The notes under the pieces: model-generated | What the model was told of the DNA's origin: nothing | Database searches by the model: none | Seen by the model: the letters and a program-made list of their open reading frames with translations, nothing else | Origin: Streptomyces novaecaesareae | Lineage (GTDB): Bacteria; Actinomycetota; Actinomycetes; Streptomycetales; Streptomycetaceae | Assembly (NCBI RefSeq): GCF_000716875.1 | Contig: NZ_JNWQ01000001.1 | Coordinates: forward strand, 159,192 to 223,191 | Reading direction: 5' to 3' | DNA: 64,000 bases | Translations under genes and position numbers: made by a program | Part shown: in pieces, positions 26,655-35,958 of the stretch | How positions within the stretch are numbered: position 1 is the first letter of the stretch | Layout of the letters: every line of letters begins with the position of its first letter

Positions 26655-28079
26655 TCAGCCCATGTCCTCCAGGCGGATGCCCTTGGTCTCCTTCAGGTAC
26701 TTGGCCACGAAGAGGGCCGACAGCGCGGCGAAGGCGGCGTAGATCAGGTAGGTCGCCGACAGGTTCCACCGGGACATGGACGGGAACGAGACGGTGATCA
26801 CCCAGTTGGCGATCCACTGCGCGGAGGCGGCGACGGAGAGCGCGGCGGCGCGGACCCGGTTCGGGAACATCTCGCCGAGCATCACCCAGACGACCACGCC
26901 CCAGGACATCGCGAAGAACAGCACGAAGGCGTTGGCGGCGATCAGCGCGACGGTGCCCTGCAGGTCGGGCAGGGTGAGGTTGTCGCCGCTGCCGGTGGCC
27001 GAGGAGAACGCCCAGCCGGCCGCGCCGAGGGCGACCGCCATGCCGACCGAGCCGATCAGGGCGAGCGGCTTGCGGCCGATCCGGTCGACCAGCACGATCG
27101 CCACCACGGTGCCGAGGATGTTGATGACCGAGCCGATGAAGCTGATCAGCAGCGAGTTGCTCTGGTCGATGCCGACCGACTGCCACAGGATCGACGAGTA
27201 GTAGAAGATCACGTTGATGCCGACCAGCTGCTGGAAGACCGACAGGCCGATGCCGACCCAGACGATCGGCAGCAGGCCGAAGCGGCCGCCGAGCAGGTCG
27301 CGGAAGCGCGGGCGGTGGTCGGAGGCGATCAGCGCCTGGACCTCGGCGATCCGGGCGTCGGTGTCCACGCCCTCGCCCTCGACCTCGGTGAGCACCTTGC
27401 GGGCGTCGTCGAGCCGGCCGGCCTGGATCAGGTAGCGCGGGGACTCGGGGATGACCGAGGAGAGCACGAAGTAGACCGCGGCCGGCACGACGCAGATGCC
27501 GAGCATCCACTGCCAGGCCTCCAGGCCGAGCAGGTGGCCGCGGGTCTCGCCGCCGGCGGCCTGCGCCAGCAGCCAGTTGATCAGCTGGGATATCGCGATG
27601 CCGAGCACGATCGCGGCCTGCTGGAAGGAGGCCAGCCGGCCCCGGTACTTGGTCGGCGCGACCTCGGCGATGTAGGTCGGGGCGATCACCGAGGCGATGC
27701 CGATGGCCGCGCCGCCGAGGACGCGCCAGAGGGCGAGGTCCCAGGCGGAGAAGGGCAGCATCGAGCCGACGGCGCTGACCGCGAACAGCAGCGCGCCCGC
27801 CTTCATGACCTTGATGCGGCCGTACCGGTCGGCGAACCGGCCGGCCAGCGCCGCGCCGACCGCCGAGCCCAGCAGGGCCGAGGAGACGATCAGGCCGGTC
27901 ACGCCGTCGCCGACGCCGAACTTCTCCTGGATGCCGGAGACGGCGCCGTTGATCACGGAGCTGTCGTAGCCGAACAGGAACCCGCCGAGGGCCGCGGCGG
28001 CGGTGATGAAGACGACGAAGCCGAGGCGGCCGGGCGCGGGGGCCTCGACCGCCCCGGAGGGCTTCTGGGTGACGCTCAC
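26655..28079 (-). CDS. GlcP-like sugar porter (MFS)
   Basis: A 474-residue, 12-helix major facilitator of the sugar porter family. FLFGYDSSVINGA in helix 1, the GRFADRYGRIKVM loop, PESPRYLIQAGR after helix 6, FQQLVGINVIFYYSS in helix 7 and GWGVVV-type WVMLGEMFPNRVRAAA in helix 10 are all diagnostic. From memory it is close to the Streptomyces coelicolor glucose permease GlcP, so glucose/H+ symport is the best guess, but the substrate is unproven. I chose the GTG at 28079 because AGGAG lies seven bases upstream; an ATG at 28103 is in frame. Confidence 0.88.
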   Translation of the reverse strand: MSVTQKPSGAVEAPAPGRLGFVVFITAAAALGGFLFGYDSSVINGAVSGIQEKFGVGDGVTGLIVSSALLGSAVGAALAGRFADRYGRIKVMKAGALLFAVSAVGSMLPFSAWDLALWRVLGGAAIGIASVIAPTYIAEVAPTKYRGRLASFQQAAIVLGIAISQLINWLLAQAAGGETRGHLLGLEAWQWMLGICVVPAAVYFVLSSVIPESPRYLIQAGRLDDARKVLTEVEGEGVDTDARIAEVQALIASDHRPRFRDLLGGRFGLLPIVWVGIGLSVFQQLVGINVIFYYSSILWQSVGIDQSNSLLISFIGSVINILGTVVAIVLVDRIGRKPLALIGSVGMAVALGAAGWAFSSATGSGDNLTLPDLQGTVALIAANAFVLFFAMSWGVVVWVMLGEMFPNRVRAAALSVAASAQWIANWVITVSFPSMSRWNLSATYLIYAAFAALSALFVAKYLKETKGIRLEDMG

Positions 28080-28210
28080 GATCTGACTCCTGGTACTCAA
28101 CACTGAGCTCGGTAGTCGAGATCGTAACCCTTATTCGTTTAACTCTTGTACACCGGCATGCCCGATGCTTGCTCTAAGAATTCGTAAGGTGAACAAGCAA
28201 ATTGGGCCGC
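28080..28210 (-). promoter_or_regulatory. AT-rich promoter region of the sugar porter
   Basis: This 131-base gap is markedly AT-richer than its surroundings (for example TTATTCGTTTAACTC and AAGAATTCGTAAGG). It also contains an interrupted inverted repeat, GCTTG...CAAGC, around a GAATTC core at about 28170-28198. It separates egtD (ending 28211) from the porter (starting 28079) and most likely holds the porter promoter and an operator. I cannot assign exact -35/-10 boxes. Confidence 0.45.
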
Positions 28211-29182
28211 TCAGGCCGGGGTGGAGAGCGAGAGCCCGAAGCGGCCCTCGGGGTCCGTCCACCAGTGGTCCAGCCGCAGCCCGGCCGCCGACAGCTCCCC
28301 GGCGACCCGCTCCCGGCGGAACTTGGCCGACACCTCGGTGCGCAGCTCCTCCCCCCGGTCGAAGTGCACCGGCAGGTCCAGGGCCGGGATCTTCACCGTC
28401 TGCGAGCGCAGCGAGCGCAGGCGCATCTCGATCCACTCGTGCTCGGCGTCCCAGAGCGCGACGTGCTCGAAGGCGTCCGGGTCGAAGTCGGCGCCCAGTT
28501 CCCGGTTGAGCACGTTGAGCACGTTCCGGTTGAACTCGGCGGTCACCCCGGCGGAGTCGTCGTAGGCGGCGACCAGTACCGCCGGGTCCTTGACCAGGTC
28601 GGTGCCGAGCAGCAGGAAGTCGCCCGGGTCGAGGGCGGCGCGCAGGCCGCGCAGGAAGGCCGCGCGCTCCGCGGGCAGCAGGTTGCCGAGGGTGCCGCCG
28701 AGGAAGGCGACCAGCCGCGGGCCGCCCTCCGGGGGCAGGCCGAGCCGGGCGGTGAAGTCGGCCAGCACTCCGTGTACGGCCAGCCCGGGGTACTCGGCGG
28801 CGAGCGCGGTGCCGGCCGCGGTCAGCGCGCTCTCGCTGACGTCCACCGGGACGTACGTCTCCAGGGTGTCGAGCGCGCGCAGGGCGTCCAGCAGCAGCCG
28901 GGTCTTCTCGGAGGAGCCGGAGCCCAGCTCGACCAGGGTGCGGGCCCCGGTGGCGGCGGCGATCTCGCCGGCCCGGGCGGTCAGGATGGCCCGCTCGGCG
29001 CGGGTCGGGTAGTACTCGGGCAGCCGGGTGATCTCCTCGAACAGCTCGCTGCCCCGCGCGTCGTAGAACCACTTCGGCGGCAGCCACTTCGGCTCGGAGG
29101 TCAGTCCGTGCCGTACGTCGTGGTGCAGTGCGGTGCTGAAGTGGTCGGCGGGCAGCAGTCGGGTGAGATCGAAGGTGTCCAT
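28211..29182 (-). CDS. egtD: L-histidine N-alpha-methyltransferase EgtD
   Basis: A 323-residue SAM-dependent enzyme that trimethylates histidine to hercynine, the first step of ergothioneine synthesis. Family features include [20 protein letters not shown], the SAM loop [29 protein letters not shown], and the C-terminal [16 protein letters not shown] that holds the histidine-binding residues. Length equals the mycobacterial enzyme. It is the last gene of egtABCD; 44 bases separate it from egtC. Confidence 0.95.
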   Translation of the reverse strand: MDTFDLTRLLPADHFSTALHHDVRHGLTSEPKWLPPKWFYDARGSELFEEITRLPEYYPTRAERAILTARAGEIAAATGARTLVELGSGSSEKTRLLLDALRALDTLETYVPVDVSESALTAAGTALAAEYPGLAVHGVLADFTARLGLPPEGGPRLVAFLGGTLGNLLPAERAAFLRGLRAALDPGDFLLLGTDLVKDPAVLVAAYDDSAGVTAEFNRNVLNVLNRELGADFDPDAFEHVALWDAEHEWIEMRLRSLRSQTVKIPALDLPVHFDRGEELRTEVSAKFRRERVAGELSAAGLRLDHWWTDPEGRFGLSLSTPA

Positions 29183-29226
29183 GACAGGGTGGTTCCTCTG
29201 TTCAGAAGATGAAGGGAGAGTGGAGA

Positions 29227-29976
29227 TCAGTAGTGGCTCGGGAGCCGGTGGACGGTGACCCCGTCGCCGTCGGCCAGCAGCAGCGAGCCGTCCGGGACGG
29301 GCGTCCAGCCGGGCCCGTCGTCGTACGGCTCGGAGGCCACCACCGTGCCGAGGCCCGGCAGGGTGCGGTGGTGCAGGGTGTCGCCCCAGGTGGTCGCGGC
29401 GATCGCGGTGCCGTCGGTGAGCAGCAGGTTCAGTCGCGCGGTGGTGTGCGCGGCGACGTCCGCGACGGTGCCGGCCAGGGCCTCGCCGAGCCCGGCGCCA
29501 GCCCGCAGCCGGTGCAGGGTGAGGGCCCACAGCAGGGCCGAGTCGGTGCGCGCCTCCAGCTCCAGCAGCTCCGCCGGGGGGAGCAGGGCGGCCAGCGCGT
29601 TCAGCTTGCCCGGCCAGCCGGCCACCGCGCCGTTGTGGCTGAACAGCCATCGCTCGGCGGCGAACGGCGCGGCCGCGTGCTCGCCCGCCGCGCAGCCCTC
29701 GGTGGCCGAGCGGACGGCGGCCAGCAGCGCCCGGGTGCGGACCACCCGGGCGAGGTCGGCGAAGGTCGCGTCCGCCCAGATCGGCCCGGTCCGGCGGTAG
29801 CGGGCGGGCACCTCGTCGCCGTCCGCGTACCAGCCGAGACCGAAGCCGTCCACGTTGACCGTGCCGTGCTGCTGCGTCCGGGGTGCCCAGGACTGCCGGT
29901 AGAGCGCGTACGGCGGGTGCACCAGCAGCTCCTGGGGTGCCACCGGCTCGCCCAGGTAGGCGATGTGACGGCACAT
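29227..29976 (-). CDS. egtC: ergothioneine amidohydrolase EgtC
   Basis: A 249-residue class II glutamine amidotransferase-like protein. The N-terminal nucleophile is Cys2 after Met removal ([11 protein letters not shown]); VDGFGLGWY and [12 protein letters not shown] are further family marks. It removes the gamma-glutamyl group from gamma-glutamyl-hercynylcysteine S-oxide. The start overlaps the egtB stop by a single base (TGATG), so the enzymes are co-translated. Confidence 0.93.
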   Translation of the reverse strand: MCRHIAYLGEPVAPQELLVHPPYALYRQSWAPRTQQHGTVNVDGFGLGWYADGDEVPARYRRTGPIWADATFADLARVVRTRALLAAVRSATEGCAAGEHAAAPFAAERWLFSHNGAVAGWPGKLNALAALLPPAELLELEARTDSALLWALTLHRLRAGAGLGEALAGTVADVAAHTTARLNLLLTDGTAIAATTWGDTLHHRTLPGLGTVVASEPYDDGPGWTPVPDGSLLLADGDGVTVHRLPSHY

Positions 29977-31400
29977 CAGGCACGCTCCAGGTCGCGGGCG
30001 GTACGGAAGCCGGCGAAGATCTGCCGCCGGACGGGGTAGTCCCAGTTGCGGAAGGTGCCCCGGCAGGCGACCGGCGCCACCGCGAAGCAGCCGCCGCGCA
30101 GCACCTTGTACTCGGGGCCGAAGAAGACCTCCGAGTACTCCTTGTACGGCCAGGCCCGGAAGCCCGGGTAGGAGCGGAAGTCGCTCGCCGTCCACTCCCA
30201 CACGTCGCCGATCAACTGCCGGACGCCGTACGGGGACTGGCCCTTCGGGTAGCTGCCCGCCCCGGCCGGGCGCAGGTGGTGCTGGCCGAGGTTGGCGTGC
30301 TCGGGCCCGGGTGCTCCGTCGCCCCAGGGGTAGCGGCGGGAGCGGCCGGTGGCCGGGTCGTGCCGGGCCGCCTTCTCCCACTCCGCCTCGGTCGGCAGCC
30401 GACGCCCGGCCCACCGGGCGTACGCGTCCGCCTCGTACCAACTGACGTGCAGAACCGGCTCGTTCAGCGGCACGGGCTCGACCGTGCCGAAGTGCCGGCG
30501 GAGCCACTGGCCGTCCTCGAAGCGCCAGAACAGCGGGGCGGTCAGGTCCGCGCGCTGCCGGTGCTCCCAGCCCTGCGGTGTCCACCAGTGCGGGTCGTCG
30601 TAGCCGCCGTCCGCGATGAAGCGCTGGTAGGCGGCGTTGGTGACGGGGGTGGTGTCCAGCAGGAAGGCGGGCAGGTCGACGACGTGGGCCGGGCGCTCGT
30701 TGTCCAGCGCCCACGGCTCGGTGTCCGTACCCATGGTGAACGGCCCCGCCGGGATGAGCACTTCGGCGGGCAGTGCGGCCGCGTCGGCGGGCACGGGCGG
30801 CGGTGGGGGAGCGGCCAGGGCCGGCTCGCCCTTGCGGAGCTGGTGGGTGATCAGCATCGTCTCGTCGTGCTGCTGCTCGTGCTGGGCGATCATCCCGAAC
30901 GCGAACCCGGCCTCCAGCAGCGGCGCACCCTCCAGCGGGCTGGCGGCGAGCAGGTCCAGCACCCGGCCGCGCACGTCGTGGGCGTAGGCGCGGGCCTCGG
31001 CGGGCGGCAGCAGCGGCAGGCTGGGGCGCTCGGCCCGGGGGTGCTGGAAGGCGTCGTACAGCGGGTCGATCTCCGGGTGCATCGGGTCCCGGCCGCCGAC
31101 GTTGCGCAGCAGCCAGAGCTCCTCCTGGTTGCCGATGTGCGCGAGGTCCCAGACCAGCGGGGACATCAGCGGGGAGTGCTGGGCGGTGAGGTCGCCGTCC
31201 CCGACGCAGTCGGTCAGCGCGGCGGTCCGGGCGCGGGCGGCCAGCAGCTCGGCGGCGATGGTCTCCCGCAGGTCCTCGATGCCGCGCAGGTCCTGGATGT
31301 TGCGCGGGCCCTGGGTGCCGTGCGGCGCCTCGACTCCGCGCGGGGCCTCGGCCCCGGTGGCGGGGGCTGTGGTCGGGCCGTTCGGTCGGACGTCGGTCAT
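29976..31400 (-). CDS. egtB: iron-dependent sulfoxide synthase EgtB
   Basis: A 474-residue enzyme that couples hercynine with gamma-glutamylcysteine using O2 and a non-heme iron. The N-terminal DinB-like domain carries the three-His site: [11 protein letters not shown] and the HEQQH pair in [15 protein letters not shown]. The C-terminal half is the FGE-sulfatase domain ([48 protein letters not shown]). A Pro-rich linker ([15 protein letters not shown]) lies between them. Use of gamma-glutamylcysteine fits the presence of egtA and egtC. It overlaps egtA by four bases. Confidence 0.95.
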   Translation of the reverse strand: MTDVRPNGPTTAPATGAEAPRGVEAPHGTQGPRNIQDLRGIEDLRETIAAELLAARARTAALTDCVGDGDLTAQHSPLMSPLVWDLAHIGNQEELWLLRNVGGRDPMHPEIDPLYDAFQHPRAERPSLPLLPPAEARAYAHDVRGRVLDLLAASPLEGAPLLEAGFAFGMIAQHEQQHDETMLITHQLRKGEPALAAPPPPPVPADAAALPAEVLIPAGPFTMGTDTEPWALDNERPAHVVDLPAFLLDTTPVTNAAYQRFIADGGYDDPHWWTPQGWEHRQRADLTAPLFWRFEDGQWLRRHFGTVEPVPLNEPVLHVSWYEADAYARWAGRRLPTEAEWEKAARHDPATGRSRRYPWGDGAPGPEHANLGQHHLRPAGAGSYPKGQSPYGVRQLIGDVWEWTASDFRSYPGFRAWPYKEYSEVFFGPEYKVLRGGCFAVAPVACRGTFRNWDYPVRRQIFAGFRTARDLERA

Positions 31401-32779
31401 GGTGCGGCCTCCTCCGGGGGAGTGCGTCGGGTGCCTGAGCGCAGGGCGTCCAGCTGGTCGTCGGCCGGGCAGCGGCCGCGCGCGGGGTAGCGCTCGGCGA
31501 ACTCGGCGACGGCGGTGCGCAGCCGCCCGGCACCGGGCAGGCGGCCCAGTGCGGCGTCGGCGGCGGCGAAGCAGGTCAGGGTGGCGCGGCGCAGTTCGGG
31601 GTCGCCGACGGCCAGGGTGGCGGCGCGGCGCCAGACCTCGCTGCGCGGCGGGCGCGGCCCGTCCGGCCCCTTCGGCCGGTCCAGGGCCTCCAGCGGCTCC
31701 AGCGCGGCCAGCGCGGCGTCCGCGGCCACCGGGTCGTCCAGCAGTGCGGTGACCAGGGCGGCGACCACCATCCAGCCGTCCCCCGGCTGGGCGTCGATCA
31801 TCCGCAGCTCCAGGTGGCCGCGCGGGCGGACCGGGGGGAAGAGCGTGGTGCGGTGGTAGTCCAAGTCGTCCAGCGTGGGCGGGCGTTCGCCGGCGCCGCG
31901 GATCCACTGGCGGAAGGTCAGCCCGGGCGGGGCCGTCCACGGGAGTCCCTCCGGCCGGCGCACGCACAGGACTTCGGCGTCCAGCACGTACTGCGCCCAG
32001 GCCTCGCGCGGGTCTCCGTGGTCCGGCTCCGGGGCCAGCGTGCGGGTCGGGTCCATCCGGGACCAGACGGTCTGCCGGGTCGACCGGTGGCCGGTCGGCC
32101 TGCCGTCCAGGAGCGGGGAGTTGGCGAAGGCGGCGACCAGCACCGGGCCCAGCCGGTGCACCAGCCGCCAGCGGCGGTCCACCGCGTGCGGGCCGTCCGC
32201 GTCGCCGGCGTCCAGGCACACCTGCACCGACGCGGTACCGGTCATCATGATCCGGCCCCAGGGCCCTGCGGAGTCGAAGAAGCGCTCCATCGCGAGGTAG
32301 CGGGGGTGGTCCAGCACCATCCGTCGGGGGCGGGACAGCGGGTCCGTCCCGGTGCCGGTGAGTCGCAGGCCCTGCGCCGCGAAGGCGGCCCGCAGGGCGG
32401 TCAGATCGCGCCGGGTGTCGTCGACGCAGGCCAGGAGGCCGGAGGCGGGCGGGGAGCTGAGCTCGACCTGTCCGCCGGGTTCGAGCGTGAGGCGCGAACC
32501 GGAGGGGAGCGAGGTACCGTCGGCGCCGCCGAGGGGCAGCGACTCCAGTGCGGCGTGGATCAGTTCGGGCCGTACGGGCCGGGTGGGACATCGATCGTCG
32601 TGGACGAACCACTCGACCTCGACACCCACCAGTCGAGGCGGTCCGATCTTGAAGCAGACGCCCGACACGTGGCTGCGCGCCCCCGATTCGGTCAACGGGG
32701 TCACCCCCGACGGGGGTGGTGGCGTGCTCTGACGGTCGGGCGGAGTGGTGCGTGATGTCGGTATCACCGGACAAACCAT
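31397..32779 (-). CDS. egtA: glutamate-cysteine ligase EgtA
   Basis: About 460 residues of the actinobacterial glutamate-cysteine ligase family, supplying gamma-glutamylcysteine to EgtB. Recognisable stretches are CFKIGPPRLVGVEVEWFVHD, LEPGGQVELSSPP, ARIMMTGT-like RIMMTGTASVQVCLDAG and RGHLELRMIDAQPGDGW. The start is uncertain: ATG at 32779 or 32833, or a GTG nearer to TPLTESGARSHVSG, none with a strong ribosome site. Family proteins begin a short way before the PLTE motif, so 32779 may still be long. First gene of egtABCD. Confidence 0.9.
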   Translation of the reverse strand: MVCPVIPTSRTTPPDRQSTPPPPSGVTPLTESGARSHVSGVCFKIGPPRLVGVEVEWFVHDDRCPTRPVRPELIHAALESLPLGGADGTSLPSGSRLTLEPGGQVELSSPPASGLLACVDDTRRDLTALRAAFAAQGLRLTGTGTDPLSRPRRMVLDHPRYLAMERFFDSAGPWGRIMMTGTASVQVCLDAGDADGPHAVDRRWRLVHRLGPVLVAAFANSPLLDGRPTGHRSTRQTVWSRMDPTRTLAPEPDHGDPREAWAQYVLDAEVLCVRRPEGLPWTAPPGLTFRQWIRGAGERPPTLDDLDYHRTTLFPPVRPRGHLELRMIDAQPGDGWMVVAALVTALLDDPVAADAALAALEPLEALDRPKGPDGPRPPRSEVWRRAATLAVGDPELRRATLTCFAAADAALGRLPGAGRLRTAVAEFAERYPARGRCPADDQLDALRSGTRRTPPEEAAP

Positions 32780-32943
32780 CCTCGGGATCACGATTGCGGC
32801 CCGGTCTACCTTGCCCAGTCTGCTACGGAGCATGCAGGGGCGCCCCGCAAAAATCGCGTGAACGTTCGTTTCTGCAGGTCAGGGGCGTGGCGAATGGGTG
32901 ATTTCGTGGATCTGCGACCGGTCGTGCGCGGGCGCGCACGTGG

Positions 32944-32961
32944 TGTGCCGGGACCGGCACA
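32944..32961 (-). terminator. short hairpin after patB-like gene
   Basis: A perfect 8-bp stem with a two-base loop (TGTGCCGG-GA-CCGGCACA) lies 8 bases past the stop at 32970. It would separate the C-S lyase transcript from egtA, so readthrough between the two units may be partial. Confidence 0.5.
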
Positions 32962-32969
32962 TGCCAGGG

Positions 32970-34250
32970 TCACGGGAGGTCGAGCCGCTCCAGCCGCTCC
33001 AGGACGGTGGTCAGCACCGAGCCCGGCAGGGCGTAGTTCAACCGCAGCGAACCGCGGCCGCCGGGGCCGAACTCGGCGCCGTCGGAGGCCTCCAGGCCGC
33101 AGCGCTCCAGCAGTGCCCGCCGGGCGTCCTGCGGCGGCAGGCCGAGGGCGGCGGCGTCCAGCCAGAGCAGGTAGGAGGCCTGCGGGGCGGACCGGACGGC
33201 GGGCCCGAGCAGGGCGGTGAGCCGGGTACGGGCGGTGGCGAGGTGGACGAGCAGCGCGTCCAGCCACGGGCCACCCTCGCGCAGCGCCGCCTGCTGCACG
33301 GTCTGCTCCAGCAGTCCGCCCTCCCAGAGGCCGTAGCCGGCCAGGGCGTCGGCGAACCGGGCGCGCAGCCCGGGATCGGGGACGAGGGCGAAACTGCTCG
33401 GGATGCCGGAGCAGTTGAAGGTCTTGCCGACGGAGTTGAGGGTGACCACCAGGTGGCGGTGCGCCGGGTCGGCGGTGGTCACGGCGACGGGGTGCACGTG
33501 GCCGGGGTGGGTGAGGTCGCCGTGCACCTCGTCCGAGACCAGCAGCGCGCCCGCCTCCGCCGCCCGCGCGGCCAGCGTGCGCAGCCCGTCGGCGGGCCAG
33601 ACCCGGGCGGAGGGGTTGTGCGGGCTGCTGAGCAGGACGGCGGAGGCGGGGCCGGGGAGCGGACCGTCCGGGAGCCGGTAGCCGTCCGGGCCGATGGGCA
33701 GCGGCAGCTCGCGGTAGTCGAGGCGGGCGGCGCGGCAGAGCTGGGCGAAGCCGCCCCACTCGGGGGCCGGGAACAGGACGGGCGCCTGCGGGCGGGCCGG
33801 TTCCGGGCGGGCGGCTTCCGGTCGTCCGGGTGCCGGGCGTGCCGGTTCCGGTCGGCCGGGCTCCGGGCGGACGGTCTCCAGCAGGATGCGCAGGGCGGTG
33901 CGCGGGCCGCAGGGCAGCAGCAGGACCCAGTCCGGATCCACCTCGACGCCGTGCCGGGCGCGGTACCAGTCGGCCACCAGCGAGCGGCCGGCCGGGTCGC
34001 ACACCGTGTAGCCGTACGCGCGGTGGCGGGCGCGTTGCCGCAGGGCGTCGGCGATCGCGGGCGGGCCGGGGAGGTCCATGTCGGCGAGGCCCATCGGGAT
34101 CACCCCGGGGGCGCCGGGGGCGTCGGCGCGGGCCCACTTGCTGCTGCCGGTGCCGGCGCGGTCGAAGGGGGAGTCGAAGTCGGGAGTGGGGCGAACAGAT
34201 GACAGATTTCGAAATCTGTCATCTGTTCGCTGAAAGCTGTCTTCTGTCAT
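32970..34250 (-). CDS. MalY/PatB-family PLP-dependent C-S lyase or aminotransferase
   Basis: A 426-residue fold-type I PLP enzyme. PMGLADMDLPGPPAIADAL near residues 53-72, AVLLSSPHNPSARVW, SDEVHGDL and the PLP lysine in NSVGKTFNCSGI match cystathionine beta-lyases of the MalY/PatB group. An insert of six Arg-Pro-x-Pro-x pentapeptides (DNA 33785-33872, 15-bp units) interrupts the cofactor domain. The ATG at 34250 has an excellent GGAGGTGA ribosome site, yet codons about 8-20 lie in a perfect 40-bp palindrome of the dispersed family. It sits upstream of egtABCD, which lacks egtE; since EgtE is a PLP-dependent C-S lyase, this gene is a plausible substitute. Confidence 0.82.
   Translation of the reverse strand: MTEDSFQRTDDRFRNLSSVRPTPDFDSPFDRAGTGSSKWARADAPGAPGVIPMGLADMDLPGPPAIADALRQRARHRAYGYTVCDPAGRSLVADWYRARHGVEVDPDWVLLLPCGPRTALRILLETVRPEPGRPEPARPAPGRPEAARPEPARPQAPVLFPAPEWGGFAQLCRAARLDYRELPLPIGPDGYRLPDGPLPGPASAVLLSSPHNPSARVWPADGLRTLAARAAEAGALLVSDEVHGDLTHPGHVHPVAVTTADPAHRHLVVTLNSVGKTFNCSGIPSSFALVPDPGLRARFADALAGYGLWEGGLLEQTVQQAALREGGPWLDALLVHLATARTRLTALLGPAVRSAPQASYLLWLDAAALGLPPQDARRALLERCGLEASDGAEFGPGGRGSLRLNYALPGSVLTTVLERLERLDLP
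34191..34230. repeat. dispersed palindrome, copy 2 (perfect, 40 nt, inside patB-like ORF)
   Basis: A perfect palindrome with 20-bp arms around TTTCGAAA, centred between 34210 and 34211. Related 7-mers continue outside it to 34257 (CTGTCTT, CTGTCAT, CTGTCAC). Unlike the other copies it lies within coding sequence, just downstream of the start codon of the C-S lyase gene, which reads through it as part of its N-terminus. Confidence 0.85.
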
Positions 34251-34756
34251 CTGTCACCTCCGGCCGCCAGGTGCGCCGCCAGTCCGCGCCGCCCCCGGAG
34301 CATCATCACCGCGTGGTTGGCCCGGAACAGCGGGTGCAGCGGCAGTGCGAGCCGGCGCAGCAGCGGATTGCCGGGCCGGGTGTCCTCCTCGAACAGCACC
34401 CGGCAACCTGCGCCGCCCGTACCGCCCGCGGCGCCCGTACCGCCAGTGCCGCCCGGACCGGTCGGCCCGCCCGTCGTCACCGTGAACCGCGACCACCCGT
34501 TGAGGTCGCCCCGCATGACCGCCTCCAGCACCCCGGCCTCCGGGTCGCGCCGGTGTGCCGCCAGGCTGATCACCAACCGGTACGGCAGCAGTGCGCGCAC
34601 GACCACGTCCCCGGTCTCCGCGCCGGTCCGCCGGACCTCGCGGATCTCCGGCCACCACAGCGGATAGCTCGGCACGTCCGCCAGCGCCGCGTACACGACG
34701 GACGCCGGTGCCGCGAGCCGCCACACGCCCCGGAAACGGTAGTGGTTGGGGTCCAC
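34247..34756 (-). CDS. SRPBCC (START/Bet v1-fold) family protein
   Basis: A 169-residue single-domain protein. The N-terminal YRFRGVWRLAAPASVVYAAL and VPSYPLWWPEIREVR are typical of SRPBCC/polyketide-cyclase-like lipid- or small-molecule-binding folds. A Gly/Thr-rich stretch around residue 100 breaks the central strands. The GTG at 34756 follows GGGTGGGGCCC. Its TGA overlaps the C-S lyase ATG by four bases, so translation of the lyase is coupled to it. Confidence 0.75.
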   Translation of the reverse strand: MDPNHYRFRGVWRLAAPASVVYAALADVPSYPLWWPEIREVRRTGAETGDVVVRALLPYRLVISLAAHRRDPEAGVLEAVMRGDLNGWSRFTVTTGGPTGPGGTGGTGAAGGTGGAGCRVLFEEDTRPGNPLLRRLALPLHPLFRANHAVMMLRGRRGLAAHLAAGGDR

Positions 34757-34850
34757 GGGCCCCACCCTAGCCGGGCCGGGGCGGCGCGAGGGCCGAACGC
34801 CGTTGGGCCGTTGCCGAGTTGGCGCGGACAGCCACCGGGCGCGGAGGTGA

Positions 34851-34865
34851 ACGTTCCGGAAACGT
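34851..34865. promoter_or_regulatory. small inverted repeat in divergent region
   Basis: ACGTT-CCGGA-AACGT lies between the minus-strand SRPBCC gene (start 34756) and the plus-strand methyltransferase (start 35004). It could be an operator; no cognate regulator is encoded next to it. Confidence 0.25.
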
Positions 34866-35003
34866 CCGCCCGCCGGGAAGGGGGCACTCCGCTTGCACCC
34901 GTTCGAGGTGCGGAGGAGGATCTTCTGTGCTTGTAGTCTCATCTGTCACGGCAGCATCCCCAGGGCGCTGCGCCCCCGGATCCGGAGTGAAGGAGTCACA
35001 GGC

Positions 35004-35810
35004 ATGCGGCGACCGAGCTGGGTACCGGAGGGGACGGACCTGGACAAACCGAACGCCGCGCGGGTCTACGACTACTACCTCGGGGGTTCGCACAACTTCG
35101 AGGTCGACCGGGAGATGGCCCGCAAGGCGATCGGCCTGTGGCCGGAGCTGCCGCAGATCATGCGCTCCAACCGCGCCTTCCTGCGCCGCGCCGTGACCTT
35201 CCTCGCCGAGCGGGGCGTGACCCGCTTCCTGGACATCGGCTCCGGCATCCCGACCTTCGGCGCCGTGCACGAGATCGCCCGGGCGGTCCGCCCCGAGTCG
35301 AAGGTCGTCTACGTGGACCGCGACCCGGTCGCCGTCGCGCACAGCCGCCTGCTGCTGGCGGACGACCCGGACAGCGCCGTCGTCCAGGCCGACCTGCGCG
35401 ACGTCGGCGACCTGATGGCCCACCCCGAGGTCACCGAGCTGATCGCGGCGGGCGAGCCGGTGGCCGTCCTGCTGGTGGCCGTCGCCCACTTCGTCAGCGA
35501 CGACGAGGACCCGTGGAAGCTGATCGGCGTGATCCGCGACGCGCTCCCGCCCGGCAGCGCGCTGGTGCTGTCGCACGCCTCGCTGGAAGGCCGCCCGGAC
35601 CAGGCGGAGGACCATCAGAAGCTCTACCGGATGACGCCGACCCCGCTGACCATGCGCACCCGCGAGCAGGTCGCCGCGATGTTCGCCGGCTTCGGGCTGG
35701 TCGAGCCCGGCGTGGTCTACCTGCCGCAGTGGCGCCCGGACCAGCCCCACGCGGTCGGTGCGCACCCCGAGCGGATGGCCGGGGTGGCGGGCGTCGGGAT
35801 CCGCCCTTGA
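35004..35810 (+). CDS. SAM-dependent methyltransferase, SAV2177/DUF574 family
   Basis: A 268-residue protein of a family abundant in streptomycetes. The signature KPNAARVYDYYLGGSHNFEVD occurs near residues 14-34 (in two adjacent parts), followed by the SAM-binding loop FLDIGSGIPTFG and YVDRDPVAVAHS. The substrates of these enzymes are largely unknown. The ATG at 35004 has GAAGGAG upstream. It lies 148 bases ahead of the c-di-GMP gene in the same direction. Confidence 0.9.
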   Translation: MRRPSWVPEGTDLDKPNAARVYDYYLGGSHNFEVDREMARKAIGLWPELPQIMRSNRAFLRRAVTFLAERGVTRFLDIGSGIPTFGAVHEIARAVRPESKVVYVDRDPVAVAHSRLLLADDPDSAVVQADLRDVGDLMAHPEVTELIAAGEPVAVLLVAVAHFVSDDEDPWKLIGVIRDALPPGSALVLSHASLEGRPDQAEDHQKLYRMTPTPLTMRTREQVAAMFAGFGLVEPGVVYLPQWRPDQPHAVGAHPERMAGVAGVGIRP

Positions 35811-35958
35811 GCGGACGCCACCGACGAGGCGCCGACGGCCGCCCGCCCCGCGCGGCGGCCGCCGGGGGCACGGCGTCGGCCAACACCGGGGGCGCGGTCG
35901 GACGTACGTACGGACGCGCGGCCAGGCGCGCGGCCGCCGCCGGAAACGGGCCACGCCG

